From: Deinococcus ficus
GTDB taxonomy: Bacteria > Deinococcota > Deinococci > Deinococcales > Deinococcaceae
Reading direction: 5' to 3'
Assembly (NCBI RefSeq): GCF_003444775.1
Contig: NZ_CP021084.1
Coordinates: 124,001-188,000 of the forward strand
Length of the DNA stretch: 64,000 nucleotides
Under the pieces are notes generated by a model. The model had not been told where the DNA came from. It did no database searches and worked only from the letters and a program-made list of their open reading frames with translations. Of the stretch, positions 36,961 through 45,167 are shown piece by piece. Within the stretch, counting starts at the first letter, position 1, and every line of letters begins with the position of its first letter. Made by a program: the position numbers and the translations under genes.

Positions 36961-39368
36961 AGCCAACCAACCCCTTCGATAGTCTCCGGAGCCGTCTGGG
37001 GCGCAACAAGGCGGACGCCACGGCGCGTGGACCGGCAGGCGACCACAACCCGTTCGCCGACTCCCTCGACGCTGAGCAGCACCTGGAGTACGACCCCACC
37101 CAGCGCCAGATCATCGAGCCGCAGCTGGCCGCGCTGGACCTGGTCCTGCCCGAGGATCCCGGCAGCCCGGAGTTCGAGGAGCTGGTCCAGAAGCTCAAGA
37201 CGCTGGACAAGCAACTCGCTGTCCGGGTCCGCAGCATGGTTTTCGACGCGAAGATTGCCGAAGACGACAAGTTGATGCGCGAGGCGGAGAAGAACGCCGA
37301 ACGCGCCAACCTGGTCCGCGACAAGGCTGACCAGTACTTCATGACCACGAACCAGCACGGTGAGCGGGTCCCCAACAAGACCCTGATCACCGGCATCATC
37401 GGCGCCGTGCTGGTCGGCTCGTTCTTCGCGGTGACGCAGAGCGGAGGCGAAGCGGCCACGACGACGCAGCCTGCCGAGGCTGGCGAGACCATCAAGAACA
37501 CCGACGGCAGCACCACCACCAGGAACGCGGACGGCAGCACCACCACCACCTCGCCGGACGGAACGCAGGTCACTGTGAAACCCAACGGCGACCGAATCGT
37601 CAAGACCCGCGACGGGATCATCACGACCACGACTGAAGACGGGCGCAAGATCGTGCAGGATCCGTCCGGCCGCACAACTGAAACCACTGCGGACGGCACC
37701 GTGATCGTGCGGGACGCCAACGGCGCCGTGATCTCCAGCCTGCCACCAAGTGACGTCGACAGCGCAGCAGGAGCGGACGACGAAGTCCAGACGGACGACC
37801 TGGTCCAGGAAGCCACGCCCCTGACCCAGACCCCCACCGAGGACAGTCCCACCATTCAGCCCAACCCCGACGAAGCGGGGGTTCAGGACCCTGCCGGGGT
37901 CGCCTACTCTGAATCGCCCAGCACCAGCTCCAGCGTCGCCGCCACCACGCCGGTCAGTGGCGGGGAAACGGTGAGCTATGCCGATCCCGCCACGAGCAGC
38001 GAACCGTCCGGCAGCTATTCGGCGCCGGCCGCCTCGACCGGCAGCTACTCGGACTCCTCCACCTCGGCCGGGAGTTCGGAACCCTACAGCACGCCCGTTT
38101 CCGCGAGTTCCGTGCCTTCAGGCTCGGCTGGGAGTGTGCAGATCAGTCCGGCCTCGACCCGCGGTCCGTCCACGCCTCCCACCTACACCGCGCCGGCAGC
38201 TTCCACGGTTCGCACCGCCCAGACCGGTGACGGTGCAGCGGCGCCGACCAGCGCGTATGTCGTGCCGGTCAGCAACAGCAGCCGTCCCGCCCCCACCGCG
38301 CAGACGCCCGGCACGCCGAACGGGGCCATCAACGTCCAGGTCCCGCAGAGCCGCCAGGGTGCCGCCGCCACGCAGTCGCAGCCCACCAACTACGCCTACC
38401 GTCGTCCGGCCGCCGCGCCCACCGCGACGATCGGTGCAGGCGGCCCGGGCGGCAGTGCTGGGGGGAGCAGCGCCAACAGCGGAGCGGGAACGCAGGTGGC
38501 GGCCGTGGTGTACCGCCGCACGGCCACGCCCACCACGCTCAGTCGCACCGCTCCCGCTGCGCAGGCTCAGGCGGCTCAGGCGGCCGGAGGTGCCAACGCC
38601 CTGCCGTACGGCGCTTCCGACACCACCACCGTCCCGCAGGCGCAGGTCCGCCCCGTGCCCAGAGGCGTGAAGCTCGACGCCAACGGCAAGCCATGCATCG
38701 ACGAGGCGAGCAACCTGTCCACCTCGGTGGATTACGTCGCGCCCGGCAGCATCTACGACAACGGCGAACCCATCAACTTCTGCGCGGGGAGCCCGAGCGC
38801 CGCCGGCAGCCTCGCCAGTGCGAAACCCAGCCCGTACCACATGGGTCAGCGCATGAACGCCACCATCGAAACGGGCATCCTGACCACCCAGGGCGACAAG
38901 CCGGCCCCGGTGTACGCCCGGACCCAGGACGGGACCATCTGGCTCGGCACCGTCACCATCAGCGCGACGAAGCGCATCAACATCGCATTTACCAAAGCCC
39001 GCCTGCGCGACGGCACGGAGATCGCCGTCAGCGGCCTGGCGTACAACACGGACGGGAGCCCCGGCGTCAAGGCGCGTTACCGCGACGTCGCGCCGACCCT
39101 CGCCAACGACCTGATTCGTTCGTCGGTGACAGGCATCCGCAACTACGTCGAAGCCAAGATTCAGGCCACCCGCACCACCACCAACGCCAACGGGTCCAAC
39201 ACCGTGGAACGTCAGGCACCCACGATCTGGGAGAGCGTCGGCGGCAGCGCCGCGAGCATCTTCCAGCTCCCCCCAACCCAGAACACGTTCGTCACCGTCG
39301 CTGAACTGACGCCGGGAACTCCTTTCGTCATCGTCTACGGCCCAATGACCCTGGAGGAAAACAAATGA
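36957..39368 (+). CDS. virB10: VirB10/TrbI-type T4SS protein
   Basis: An 803-residue protein: cytoplasmic part (1-140), one TM (about 144-159, ITGIIGAVLVGSFFAV), a long Pro/Ser/Thr-rich linker (160-560) and a C-terminal beta-barrel domain (about 640-795; MNATIETGILTTQGDKPAPV, TIWLGTVTISATKRINIAFT, then PTLANDLIRSS), the VirB10/TrbI core of the channel. The linker is about twice the usual length and begins with repeats of 'DGSTTTxxxDGxxVxxxxxG' type (residues about 183-260). Leaderless start. Confidence 0.8.
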   Translation: MKPTNPFDSLRSRLGRNKADATARGPAGDHNPFADSLDAEQHLEYDPTQRQIIEPQLAALDLVLPEDPGSPEFEELVQKLKTLDKQLAVRVRSMVFDAKIAEDDKLMREAEKNAERANLVRDKADQYFMTTNQHGERVPNKTLITGIIGAVLVGSFFAVTQSGGEAATTTQPAEAGETIKNTDGSTTTRNADGSTTTTSPDGTQVTVKPNGDRIVKTRDGIITTTTEDGRKIVQDPSGRTTETTADGTVIVRDANGAVISSLPPSDVDSAAGADDEVQTDDLVQEATPLTQTPTEDSPTIQPNPDEAGVQDPAGVAYSESPSTSSSVAATTPVSGGETVSYADPATSSEPSGSYSAPAASTGSYSDSSTSAGSSEPYSTPVSASSVPSGSAGSVQISPASTRGPSTPPTYTAPAASTVRTAQTGDGAAAPTSAYVVPVSNSSRPAPTAQTPGTPNGAINVQVPQSRQGAAATQSQPTNYAYRRPAAAPTATIGAGGPGGSAGGSSANSGAGTQVAAVVYRRTATPTTLSRTAPAAQAQAAQAAGGANALPYGASDTTTVPQAQVRPVPRGVKLDANGKPCIDEASNLSTSVDYVAPGSIYDNGEPINFCAGSPSAAGSLASAKPSPYHMGQRMNATIETGILTTQGDKPAPVYARTQDGTIWLGTVTISATKRINIAFTKARLRDGTEIAVSGLAYNTDGSPGVKARYRDVAPTLANDLIRSSVTGIRNYVEAKIQATRTTTNANGSNTVERQAPTIWESVGGSAASIFQLPPTQNTFVTVAELTPGTPFVIVYGPMTLEENK

Positions 39369-39383
39369 AAAGGTGAACAAGAG

Positions 39384-39453
39384 TGAGTCCCGGTGACTCA
39401 ATAACGATGAAGACCCGTCGGAAAAATCGATTTACTGAACAGCCCCGCATACT
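39384..39453 (+). promoter_or_regulatory. Hairpin and possible pilin promoter
   Basis: TGAGTC 39384-39389 / GACTCA 39395-39400 is a short hairpin after virB10. CATACT (39448-39453) is a -10-like hexamer; transcription would start in or just before TTTAGGAGG, the strong SD of the first pilin gene. No convincing -35. Confidence 0.35.
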
Positions 39454-39470
39454 GCATTTAGGAGGATCAA

Positions 39471-39800
39471 ATGAACCACATCAAGAAAGTTCTGCCCGTC
39501 CTGGTCGTCGTTTCCATCATGGCCGCTTTCGGCAACGCCGGCGCGATCGGCGATGTGGACGCCGGTCTGAGCAAGGCCACCACCGCCGTGTGCGACACCA
39601 TCAAAGGCCTGCAGGAATCCATGTTCGTCCGCATGATCGCCATGGTGATGTTCATCGCCGGCATCGGGATGATGTGGCTGAAGATGCGCGGCGGTATGGC
39701 GCTGTCCCTGACGGGCTTCCTGGGCTACTTCATCATCATGCAGAGCATGAAGATCGCCAAGAGCTTCGGTCTGGTCCCCGACACCGGCTGCACGGTCTGA
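39471..39800 (+). CDS. VirB2-like conjugative pilin, copy 1
   Basis: A 109-residue protein: signal peptide (HIKKVLPVLVVVSIMAAFGN-AGA), then a mature part with two hydrophobic helices (FVRMIAMVMFIAGIGMMWLK, MALSLTGFLGYFIIMQSMKI) separated by a short basic loop KMRGG, as in VirB2/TraA pilins. Two mature Cys (AVCDTI and the C-terminal GCTV) could form a disulfide. Preceded by AGGAGG. A near-identical copy follows 46 nt downstream. Confidence 0.75.
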   Translation: MNHIKKVLPVLVVVSIMAAFGNAGAIGDVDAGLSKATTAVCDTIKGLQESMFVRMIAMVMFIAGIGMMWLKMRGGMALSLTGFLGYFIIMQSMKIAKSFGLVPDTGCTV

Positions 39801-39846
39801 GCACCGGCACCAGCCACCGCCGCTCCCCTCTACTTCGGAGACTCCA

Positions 39847-40176
39847 ATGAACCACATCAAGAAAGTTCTGCCCGTCCTGGTCATCGTGACCGTCATGGCC
39901 ACCTTCGGCAGCGCCGGCGCGATCAGCGACGTGGACGCCGGTCTGAGCAAGGCCACCACCGCTGTGTGCGACACCATCAAAGGCCTGCAGGAATCCATGT
40001 TCGTCCGCATGATCGCCATGGTGATGTTCATCGCCGGCATCGGGATGATGTGGCTGAAGATGCGCGGCGGTATGGCGCTGTCCCTGACGGGCTTCCTGGG
40101 CTACTTCATCATCATGCAGAGCATGAAGATCGCCAAGAGCTTCGGTCTGGTGCCCAACACCGGCTGCACGGTCTAA
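39847..40176 (+). CDS. VirB2-like conjugative pilin, copy 2
   Basis: Tandem copy of 39471-39800: about eight amino-acid differences, nearly all in or near the signal peptide (VVVSIMAAFGN vs VIVTVMATFGS) and one near the C-terminus (VPDT vs VPNT). About 190 bp in the middle are identical at the DNA level, which suggests recent duplication or gene conversion. SD CGGAG. One copy may be the major and one the minor subunit, or dosage may matter. Confidence 0.75.
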   Translation: MNHIKKVLPVLVIVTVMATFGSAGAISDVDAGLSKATTAVCDTIKGLQESMFVRMIAMVMFIAGIGMMWLKMRGGMALSLTGFLGYFIIMQSMKIAKSFGLVPNTGCTV

Positions 40177-40194
40177 GCACCACGTCAGAGGTCC

Positions 40195-40228
40195 TGAGGG
40201 GGTCGTGGGCGAACGCCCCGGCCCCTCA
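40195..40228 (+). terminator. Stem-loop after second pilin
   Basis: TGAGGGG 40195-40201 / CCCCTCA 40222-40228 with an inner GGGCG/CGCCC helix. No T-tract. It could protect the pilin message 3' end. Confidence 0.5.
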
Positions 40229-40255
40229 CTCCTTCCCCCACAAGGAACCCCCCAC

Positions 40256-40633
40256 ATGCCAGTACGCAGCGTCCCCATGGAGAAGTTCAAGACCGGCACG
40301 ACGATCATGGGCATTACCCCTGCCTCGATCATGCTCGCCGCCGGCCTGGAAATGCCCGTCCTCTTTCTGTTGCAGACCTTCCTCGGCGGTGTTCCCTTTC
40401 TGGTCGTCGCCGGTCTCCTCTACTGGTACGTTTTCCTGCGCCTCGCTGAGTGGCTGACCGAGGTGATCCCCCGCAACTACTTCCAGCACATGGCGGAGTG
40501 GATCATCGTCGGTAACCACATGTACCTGACCAACGACGGCGATCCGCTGCCGCTCACGATCATGACGCACGAGGAAATTCAGCGTGAGCAGGAACGCCGC
40601 GCGAAAGCGAAGGACAAAGCGCGGGGCCACTGA
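40256..40633 (+). CDS. VirB3-like T4SS membrane protein
   Basis: A 125-residue protein with a short N-terminus (TGTTIMGITPASIMLAAGLE), two adjacent TM segments (residues about 20-60) and a cytosolic tail (MAEWIIVGNHMYLTNDGDPL ... AKAKDKARGH). The 'GITPASIMLAAG' entry to the first TM and the position directly after the pilins fit VirB3/TrbD. SD AAGGAA. A strong terminator follows. Confidence 0.65.
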   Translation: MPVRSVPMEKFKTGTTIMGITPASIMLAAGLEMPVLFLLQTFLGGVPFLVVAGLLYWYVFLRLAEWLTEVIPRNYFQHMAEWIIVGNHMYLTNDGDPLPLTIMTHEEIQREQERRAKAKDKARGH

Positions 40634-40647
40634 TACCGCTCCGCACT

Positions 40648-40684
40648 CCCCCGGGTTGCAGGTCACTGCGCCCGGGGGATTTCA
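40648..40684 (+). terminator. Intrinsic terminator after VirB3-like gene
   Basis: CCCCCGGG 40648-40655 / CCCGGGGG 40671-40678 followed by ATTTCATT. Confidence 0.75.
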
Positions 40685-40791
40685 TTGGGCCCCACGCGGC
40701 CCTGTCTGGCGTTGAGTGCCGGCCGCCCGGTCGCCGTGGCATCCGGGCCAGCCTGCACTCCGCTGGCCGTCCTGAGGCTGGCTGCGGCCAT

Positions 40792-40813
40792 CCACCCACC
40801 TGTGGCCTACGGT
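40792..40813 (+). promoter_or_regulatory. CCACCC-box promoter of 40821
   Basis: CCACCC (40792-40797), 10 nt, TACGGT (40808-40813), 7 nt, ATG 40821. Confidence 0.55.
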
Positions 40814-40820
40814 GCAAGGT

Positions 40821-41078
40821 ATGCACACGCCCTGGCATGCCATCTCACTGTTCCTGCTGCTGTTTGCCGCGGTCATGCTGATCGTCGGCCAGAGCGGCGT
40901 CACGCTGTGCGTCATCGCGCTCGTCGCCATCCTCCAGTGCCTGGTGCGGGTCGCTGACCGCCTGCACAGTCATGTGCTGCAGCTGGAAGAAGCGCTCGTG
41001 GCCGCCCAGGACCACCCGGACTTCCTGCAGACCAGGACGTTCGAGGCGCTGATTTTGGACCCGGCCGGAAAGCGCTGA
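40821..41078 (+). CDS. Small two-TM protein
   Basis: An 85-residue protein with two hydrophobic helices (AISLFLLLFAAVMLIVGQSG, VTLCVIALVAILQCLVRVAD) and a polar tail of about 40 residues. Its TM region aligns with that of 41178 (shared pattern W-x-A-x-x-x-L-L-L...GQ-x-G...AL-x-AIL), so the two are paralogues. A GTG at 40812 is an alternative start. Possibly part of the T4SS or an exclusion-type protein; unproven. Confidence 0.55.
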   Translation: MHTPWHAISLFLLLFAAVMLIVGQSGVTLCVIALVAILQCLVRVADRLHSHVLQLEEALVAAQDHPDFLQTRTFEALILDPAGKR

Positions 41079-41137
41079 GTCCCCCACCGCAGACGCCGGG
41101 GTTCTGAGGCGCTGGAGCACCGGCACGTCCAGGAAAT

Positions 41138-41159
41138 CCACCCATGCGCCCCCTACCGT
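41138..41159 (+). promoter_or_regulatory. CCACCC-box promoter of 41178
   Basis: CCACCC (41138-41143), 10 nt, TACCGT (41154-41159). The start codon is 18 nt downstream behind CAGGAGAG, so this copy makes a short-leader rather than leaderless mRNA. Confidence 0.55.
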
Positions 41160-41177
41160 GAACGCCAGGAGAGACCG

Positions 41178-41402
41178 ATGAAAAACACCTCGTGGACAGC
41201 CCTGTACGCCCTGCTGCTGATTGGCGCAGTGCTCATCTTCATCCTCGGACAGTGGGGCGCGGCCGTCACTGTCGTCGCGCTGATGGCCATCCTCAACCGG
41301 CTCATCTACATCAGCGAAATGGCGCTGCGGATCGTGCTCAACCAGCAGGAGATGCTCAAGCTCGCCAAGGCTGGCCGCCGTGAGCAGGCCGAGGCGGCAT
41401 GA
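41178..41402 (+). CDS. Small two-TM protein, paralogue of 40821
   Basis: A 74-residue protein with two TM helices (WTALYALLLIGAVLIFILGQ, AAVTVVALMAILNRLIYISE) and a charged tail (KLAKAGRREQAEAA). Stop overlaps the lytic transglycosylase start (ATGA), so the two are coupled. Role unknown. Confidence 0.55.
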   Translation: MKNTSWTALYALLLIGAVLIFILGQWGAAVTVVALMAILNRLIYISEMALRIVLNQQEMLKLAKAGRREQAEAA

Positions 41403-42397
41403 GCTCCCGCAGCCGCTTCCTGACCGCGGCGCTGCTCACCTCAGGCAGCGCTGCGGCCGTGTGCCCTGCGCCGCAGTACGGCCTGGAACGTCAGGCCTTT
41501 GACGTCGCCGTCAACCAGGGCGTGCCTCCGTCGATCTTCGTGGCCATGATCGGCACCGAATCCCACTTCTGCCCAGCGACGGTCAGTCCGAAGGGCGCCG
41601 TGGGGCTCGGTCAGCTGATGCCGGATACCGCGCGTGACCTGCGCGTCACCAACCCCCTCAACATCGCGCAGAACCTCAACGCCTCCGCCACGTACCTCCG
41701 GGCGCAGTTCAAGACGTTCGGCCGTTGGGACCTGGCCCTCGCCGCCTACAACGCAGGTGCCGGCAATGTCAGGAAGTACGGAGGCATTCCACCGTTCGCC
41801 GAGACGGTCGCCCACGTCGATAAGGTGCTCACCCGGGCGTCGGCCCTTGAGCGCGGCATCCCACTGATTACGGCCCTGAACACCCCGATCGCTCAGCTCC
41901 GTACCCTGCCCTCCCCGGCCCGTCCGCAGGTGGCGTTGCTGGCTGCCTCCCAGGCCGCCTCACCCCGGAATGTCTCTGGCGTCCAGGCACCGGTCACACT
42001 CGTCAGCAGTCCTGCGGCGCAGCACATCGCCGGAGGCGCCGGAACCGCCTCGCGCGGAACGATCCAGCCTGTTCCGGCCGGAGTCAAACCGACCCCCGCC
42101 ACGGCCACCAGCCAACCCACGCCGGCCCCAGCCGCCGCCCGCATCGTCACGACCACGCTCCCCCAGGCCGCCCCAGCAACAGCGGCCCGGTCCACGACAC
42201 CTGGGGGCCCCGTGACGGCCTCCACCGTGACTGACCAGCGCATCCTGGTGGTCATCCGCCGGGGGACAGCCCCTCAGGCCGCGCCAGGAGCCGCACCCGC
42301 CGTGCCTGGGCCAGCGGGTGCACCCCAGGCCGCTCCAGCACAGGCCGCCCCTTCGTCCGCCAGTACAGGCCTGGTGGTGATCCGCGTCAGGAAGTAG
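41399..42397 (+). CDS. virB1: Lytic transglycosylase (VirB1-like)
   Basis: A 332-residue protein with a Sec signal (RFLTAALLTSGSAAAVCP). The SLT domain spans about residues 28-145: the catalytic Glu in AMIGTESHF (E54), GAVGLGQLMPDTA and LALAAYNAGAGNV. It would cut peptidoglycan locally to let the T4SS through. The C-terminal 170 residues are Pro/Ala/Thr-rich and without a recognised domain. Coupled to the upstream small membrane protein; ends at a strong terminator that closes the T4SS region. Confidence 0.85.
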   Translation: MSSRSRFLTAALLTSGSAAAVCPAPQYGLERQAFDVAVNQGVPPSIFVAMIGTESHFCPATVSPKGAVGLGQLMPDTARDLRVTNPLNIAQNLNASATYLRAQFKTFGRWDLALAAYNAGAGNVRKYGGIPPFAETVAHVDKVLTRASALERGIPLITALNTPIAQLRTLPSPARPQVALLAASQAASPRNVSGVQAPVTLVSSPAAQHIAGGAGTASRGTIQPVPAGVKPTPATATSQPTPAPAAARIVTTTLPQAAPATAARSTTPGGPVTASTVTDQRILVVIRRGTAPQAAPGAAPAVPGPAGAPQAAPAQAAPSSASTGLVVIRVRK

Positions 42398-42413
42398 GTG
42401 AGGCGGTACTCAC

Positions 42414-42447
42414 GCGACGGCCCCGCCCGTGTGGGGCCGTCGCTTTT
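42414..42447 (+). terminator. Intrinsic terminator closing the T4SS region
   Basis: GCGACGGCCCC 42414-42424 / GGGGCCGTCGC 42433-42443 (11 bp) followed by TTTTC. Confidence 0.85.
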
Positions 42448-42571
42448 CAGCGGGCAGTGAACGGGTTGCGTCCCAGGAGTTGGTTGAATCGCGGACCGCA
42501 ACTTAAGGTCCATCCGACCAGGCAATTCCGGGCCTCGCAGCATTCTCCCCAAGGCGGCGTCTGTGCTAGAA

Positions 42572-42588
42572 TTATGCTCCTAACGTAA
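42572..42588 (+). promoter_or_regulatory. RDRM-like palindrome at SRAP promoter
   Basis: TTATGCTCCTAACGTAA matches about 11 of 17 positions of the Deinococcus radiation/desiccation response motif TTATGTCATTGACATAA, keeping both outer arms. TATGCT inside it may double as the -10. The gene downstream encodes a DNA-damage protein, which supports DdrO-type control. Confidence 0.4.
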
Positions 42589-42620
42589 TTAAGCGAGACG
42601 ATTCCAGAGGAGGACCCCGC

Positions 42621-43217
42621 ATGTGCGGCCGCATTGAATTCACCCTCACCGAACGGATGCAACGCGCCCTGCGCGACACGTTGCAGATCGACGCCGCCTG
42701 GCCTGAACACCAGGAACTCCGGCCCACCGAGCAGGCGACCTTCCTCACCCACAGCGGCACCTGGACCGTCCAGTCCGGCCGGTGGGGCCTGATTCCGCCC
42801 GGCATGGACCTCCAGGCCGCAAAGAAGTACGCCACCTTCAACGCCCGCATCGAGACCGTCGAGCGCAGCAAATCCTTCAAGGAGGCCTTCAGGGCGGGTG
42901 GACGCTGCGTCCTGCCCCTGAGCGCTTTCTTCGAGTGGCCGAACAAAGTCAAGGTCCGCATCGCGCGCCCTGACGACCGCCCCCTGCTCGCTGCGGGCCT
43001 CTGGAGCCAGCAGGACTCGTCGGACGGCCCACTTGTCAGCTGCACGGTCATCACCCGCCCGCCCACCGAGGACCTCACGGACGTGCATGACCGGATGCCG
43101 GCCCTGCTGCTTACCAAAGACCTCGACACCTGGCTCAGCGCCGCGCCCTCGCAAGCCAAAGCCATCGCCATGGGCAGTTGGCGTCCCGGGCTTCTCACTG
43201 TCACCCCTGCATCCTGA
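42621..43217 (+). CDS. SRAP-domain abasic-site protein (YedK/HMCES family)
   Basis: A 198-residue protein with all SRAP landmarks: MCGR with Cys2 (the residue that cross-links to abasic sites after Met removal), FNARIET (Asn74, Arg76), FFEWP (Glu105) and VHDRMP (His156). The family shields abasic sites in single-stranded DNA. Full length for the family (about 200-220). It is a single gene with its own AT-rich promoter region and SD GAGGAGG, next to the T4SS, where it could protect transferred single-stranded DNA. Confidence 0.92.
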   Translation: MCGRIEFTLTERMQRALRDTLQIDAAWPEHQELRPTEQATFLTHSGTWTVQSGRWGLIPPGMDLQAAKKYATFNARIETVERSKSFKEAFRAGGRCVLPLSAFFEWPNKVKVRIARPDDRPLLAAGLWSQQDSSDGPLVSCTVITRPPTEDLTDVHDRMPALLLTKDLDTWLSAAPSQAKAIAMGSWRPGLLTVTPAS

Positions 43218-43845
43218 CCAGCCAACGACGATCACCACGACACTGTGCCAGCCGCACCACCCGAGATCGCCCATTCCTGCAGGTTTTCCCAGATCGAGGG
43301 CCGCTCTCTTGAGCGCCTTGGCGAACTCGCTGGCCCAGCTGGTGAACTGTTTGCGTAGCCGTCACAGACAGAGCGGTGGCAAGTGGTGAATAGCAACCAC
43401 TCTGTCTGCCGGAGTCCACACCTGATGACTCGGGGGTCAGGAACCGGTCCTGGGGCGCGGAACCGGGCGTCCCTCCCGCAAGTTCGTCGTTCGGGCCGCC
43501 CGCGCGCCTGTGGTGGCCATTGTCTTCCCGGAGTGGCTCAATCAGGCCCAGGCGGCCGACGAACCGACCATTCGGGCAATGGGTGACAGCGTCGACTCCG
43601 CCCTGCGGACACAACCTCTAGTGGACGTGGTGGGTACGCGGGAAAGTCGCGAGGCTTCACGTGTGGGCGCCTGTTGCCGCAAGGAGTGAACGAACGCAAC
43701 GGCTGCCGCTGCTGCCAGTACTGTCCGCCCTTACGTTCCGTGCCGAAGGACACACGGCCGCCCTGGACTGGTTCGGTGTTCTTCCTGACGTGCAGCACGG
43801 CGCACTGATCGCCGGGGACACTCAGGCGCCACCCTTCCCCCGCGA
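43218..43845 (+). other. Gene-poor stretch with imperfect palindrome and coding remnants
   Basis: No complete gene is supported. At 43365-43408 there is an imperfect palindrome: CAGACAGAG / CTCTGTCTG as outer arms with inner GGT/ACC and GC/GC pairs. From about 43440 to 43690 a frame lacking a start reads RKFVVRAARAPVVAIVFPEW and continues to a stop, looking like the end of a broken gene. The palindrome may be a remnant of an inserted element or an operator. Confidence 0.35.
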
Positions 43846-43867
43846 CCACCCACCGTCACCACACCAT
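43846..43867 (+). promoter_or_regulatory. CCACCC-box leaderless promoter of 43874
   Basis: CCACCC (43846-43851), 10 nt, CACCAT (43862-43867), 6 nt, GTG 43874. The hexamer is a poor -10, but the spacing is the same as at the T4SS genes. Confidence 0.45.
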
Positions 43868-43873
43868 GAAGGC

Positions 43874-44956
43874 GTGAACACACGAACCGTCAGCTTGCTA
43901 CTCCTTGCATCGCTCACCCTCAGCACCACTGCCCACGCGGGGAAAGGGGCCGGTACCGCCGCCGCCGACGAGGCGCAGCGTGCCGCGCCGGTCGTCGCCG
44001 GCGGTGTCACCCAGGTCAGTGTCAAGACCATGCAGGACGTGACATATCAGGCCAAGGAAGATACTGCCGTCTGGCTGGAACAGGACTACGATGGCCCCCT
44101 CCTGAACAGGAGCTTCAATCAGGATGTCAATGCCCAGTTGAGCATGGACCCCCTTGCCGCCTGCCTGCACGAAGTGAAACTTGGCCTGACCTACCTCAGC
44201 AAAGCCGCCAAGCGGCCGGTGTATCCCCAGGAAGCCGCTCGATTTGCCGAGCAGCTTCTTTCCACGGGCGGCACCTGTAAACGCGAGGGCATCGTGCTCA
44301 AGGCGGTGAAGGTCGGCAACGCCATGACCATTGCCCTGACCGAGAAGTATCCCTTCAAGATGGCCGCCCGCACGGTGTCGGTCAACCTGAGCGGCGCGGT
44401 GATCGGCGCCTTCCCCCGTCACGTCCTGACGCAGGACCCGGGTGCGACCAGGGGGCCGGCCGCGCAGGCGCCCGTGCCCGCGGGTGACCTGAGTGAAAAC
44501 GACCTGGACCTCCTCTTGACGCTGAGCAGTGAACAGGCGGAAACGGAGATCGGCTCCCGCGGGGAGGTCAAGACAGGCCTGCACTACCTCAACGTCGCGC
44601 CGAAGGGCCAGCCTCAGCAGCTGGTCCTGGATCCCCTGCAGCCCTGCCTGACCCTGATGGAGATCTGGGCGTGGCGCGGCTATCACTGGGAGGAGCGCGA
44701 GAAGCTCCTGAGTGCCGGGGAGATGACACGGCTGCTGCGTTACCTGGACAACGACCGCCGCACGCAGTACTGCAATGGGCTGACGGTGACTGTCGGCAAG
44801 TCACCCAAAGGCGACCTGTCGTATGTCATCGCGGAGAAGACCGCCTTCCGCCCGGACCTCGCGCCTGGACAGAAGGCCAGGACCGTGTACATGCCGATGG
44901 TGGAAGCGCCCAATATCTGGGTCGACCACAAGCTGGCGGTGCCCGTCCTGAAATAG
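43874..44956 (+). CDS. Exported hypothetical protein
   Basis: A 360-residue protein beginning at GTG, with signal peptide (TRTVSLLLLASLTLSTTAHA). The mature part has two related halves, each with a pair of Cys about 50 residues apart (DPLAACLHEVKLGLTYLSKA ... STGGTCKREGIVLKAVKVGN; LDPLQPCLTLMEIW ... RTQYCNGLTVTVGKSPKGDL), suggesting an internal duplication with one disulfide per half. No known family. The CCACCC-type promoter links it to the T4SS genes. Confidence 0.6.
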   Translation: MNTRTVSLLLLASLTLSTTAHAGKGAGTAAADEAQRAAPVVAGGVTQVSVKTMQDVTYQAKEDTAVWLEQDYDGPLLNRSFNQDVNAQLSMDPLAACLHEVKLGLTYLSKAAKRPVYPQEAARFAEQLLSTGGTCKREGIVLKAVKVGNAMTIALTEKYPFKMAARTVSVNLSGAVIGAFPRHVLTQDPGATRGPAAQAPVPAGDLSENDLDLLLTLSSEQAETEIGSRGEVKTGLHYLNVAPKGQPQQLVLDPLQPCLTLMEIWAWRGYHWEEREKLLSAGEMTRLLRYLDNDRRTQYCNGLTVTVGKSPKGDLSYVIAEKTAFRPDLAPGQKARTVYMPMVEAPNIWVDHKLAVPVLK

Positions 44957-44965
44957 ATCGTCGGC

Positions 44966-44991
44966 GGGGTGGGCCTCCCGGAGCCCACCCC
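44966..44991 (+). terminator. Terminator after 44956
   Basis: GGGGTGGGC 44966-44974 / GCCCACCCC 44983-44991 (9 bp), followed by GCTTGTTG. Confidence 0.7.
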
Positions 44992-45002
44992 GCTTGTTGC
45001 AT

Positions 45003-45034
45003 GACATAAACCCCTTCCTCATTACGTTTATGTC
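45003..45034 (+). repeat. Inverted repeat GACATAAAC...GTTTATGTC
   Basis: Perfect 9-bp arms 14 nt apart in an AT-richer stretch. It could be a regulator- or recombinase-binding site. From 45035 to 45298 no gene is supported apart from a terminator at 45168. Confidence 0.5.
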
Positions 45035-45167
45035 GGAATCGGTTAGCATCATTTCTGGCGCTCTGGCGTCCTGCGGTGCGCCGCTGTCGAGGGAGGCGTC
45101 CACCTCGCTAAAAAAACGGGCGTGTGAGCAGAGGCCTGGGTCGTACCCAGAATCCTGCACCGACAGA

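Noticed and set aside
43383..43690. Transposase or resolvase remnant
   Set aside because: Frames in this stretch have no motif of any transposase or recombinase family I know; only 'degenerate region' is supported.
45003..45034. Damage-response operator (RDRM)
   Set aside because: The half sites face outwards and are 14 nt apart, unlike the 17-nt inward palindrome; kept only as an inverted repeat.
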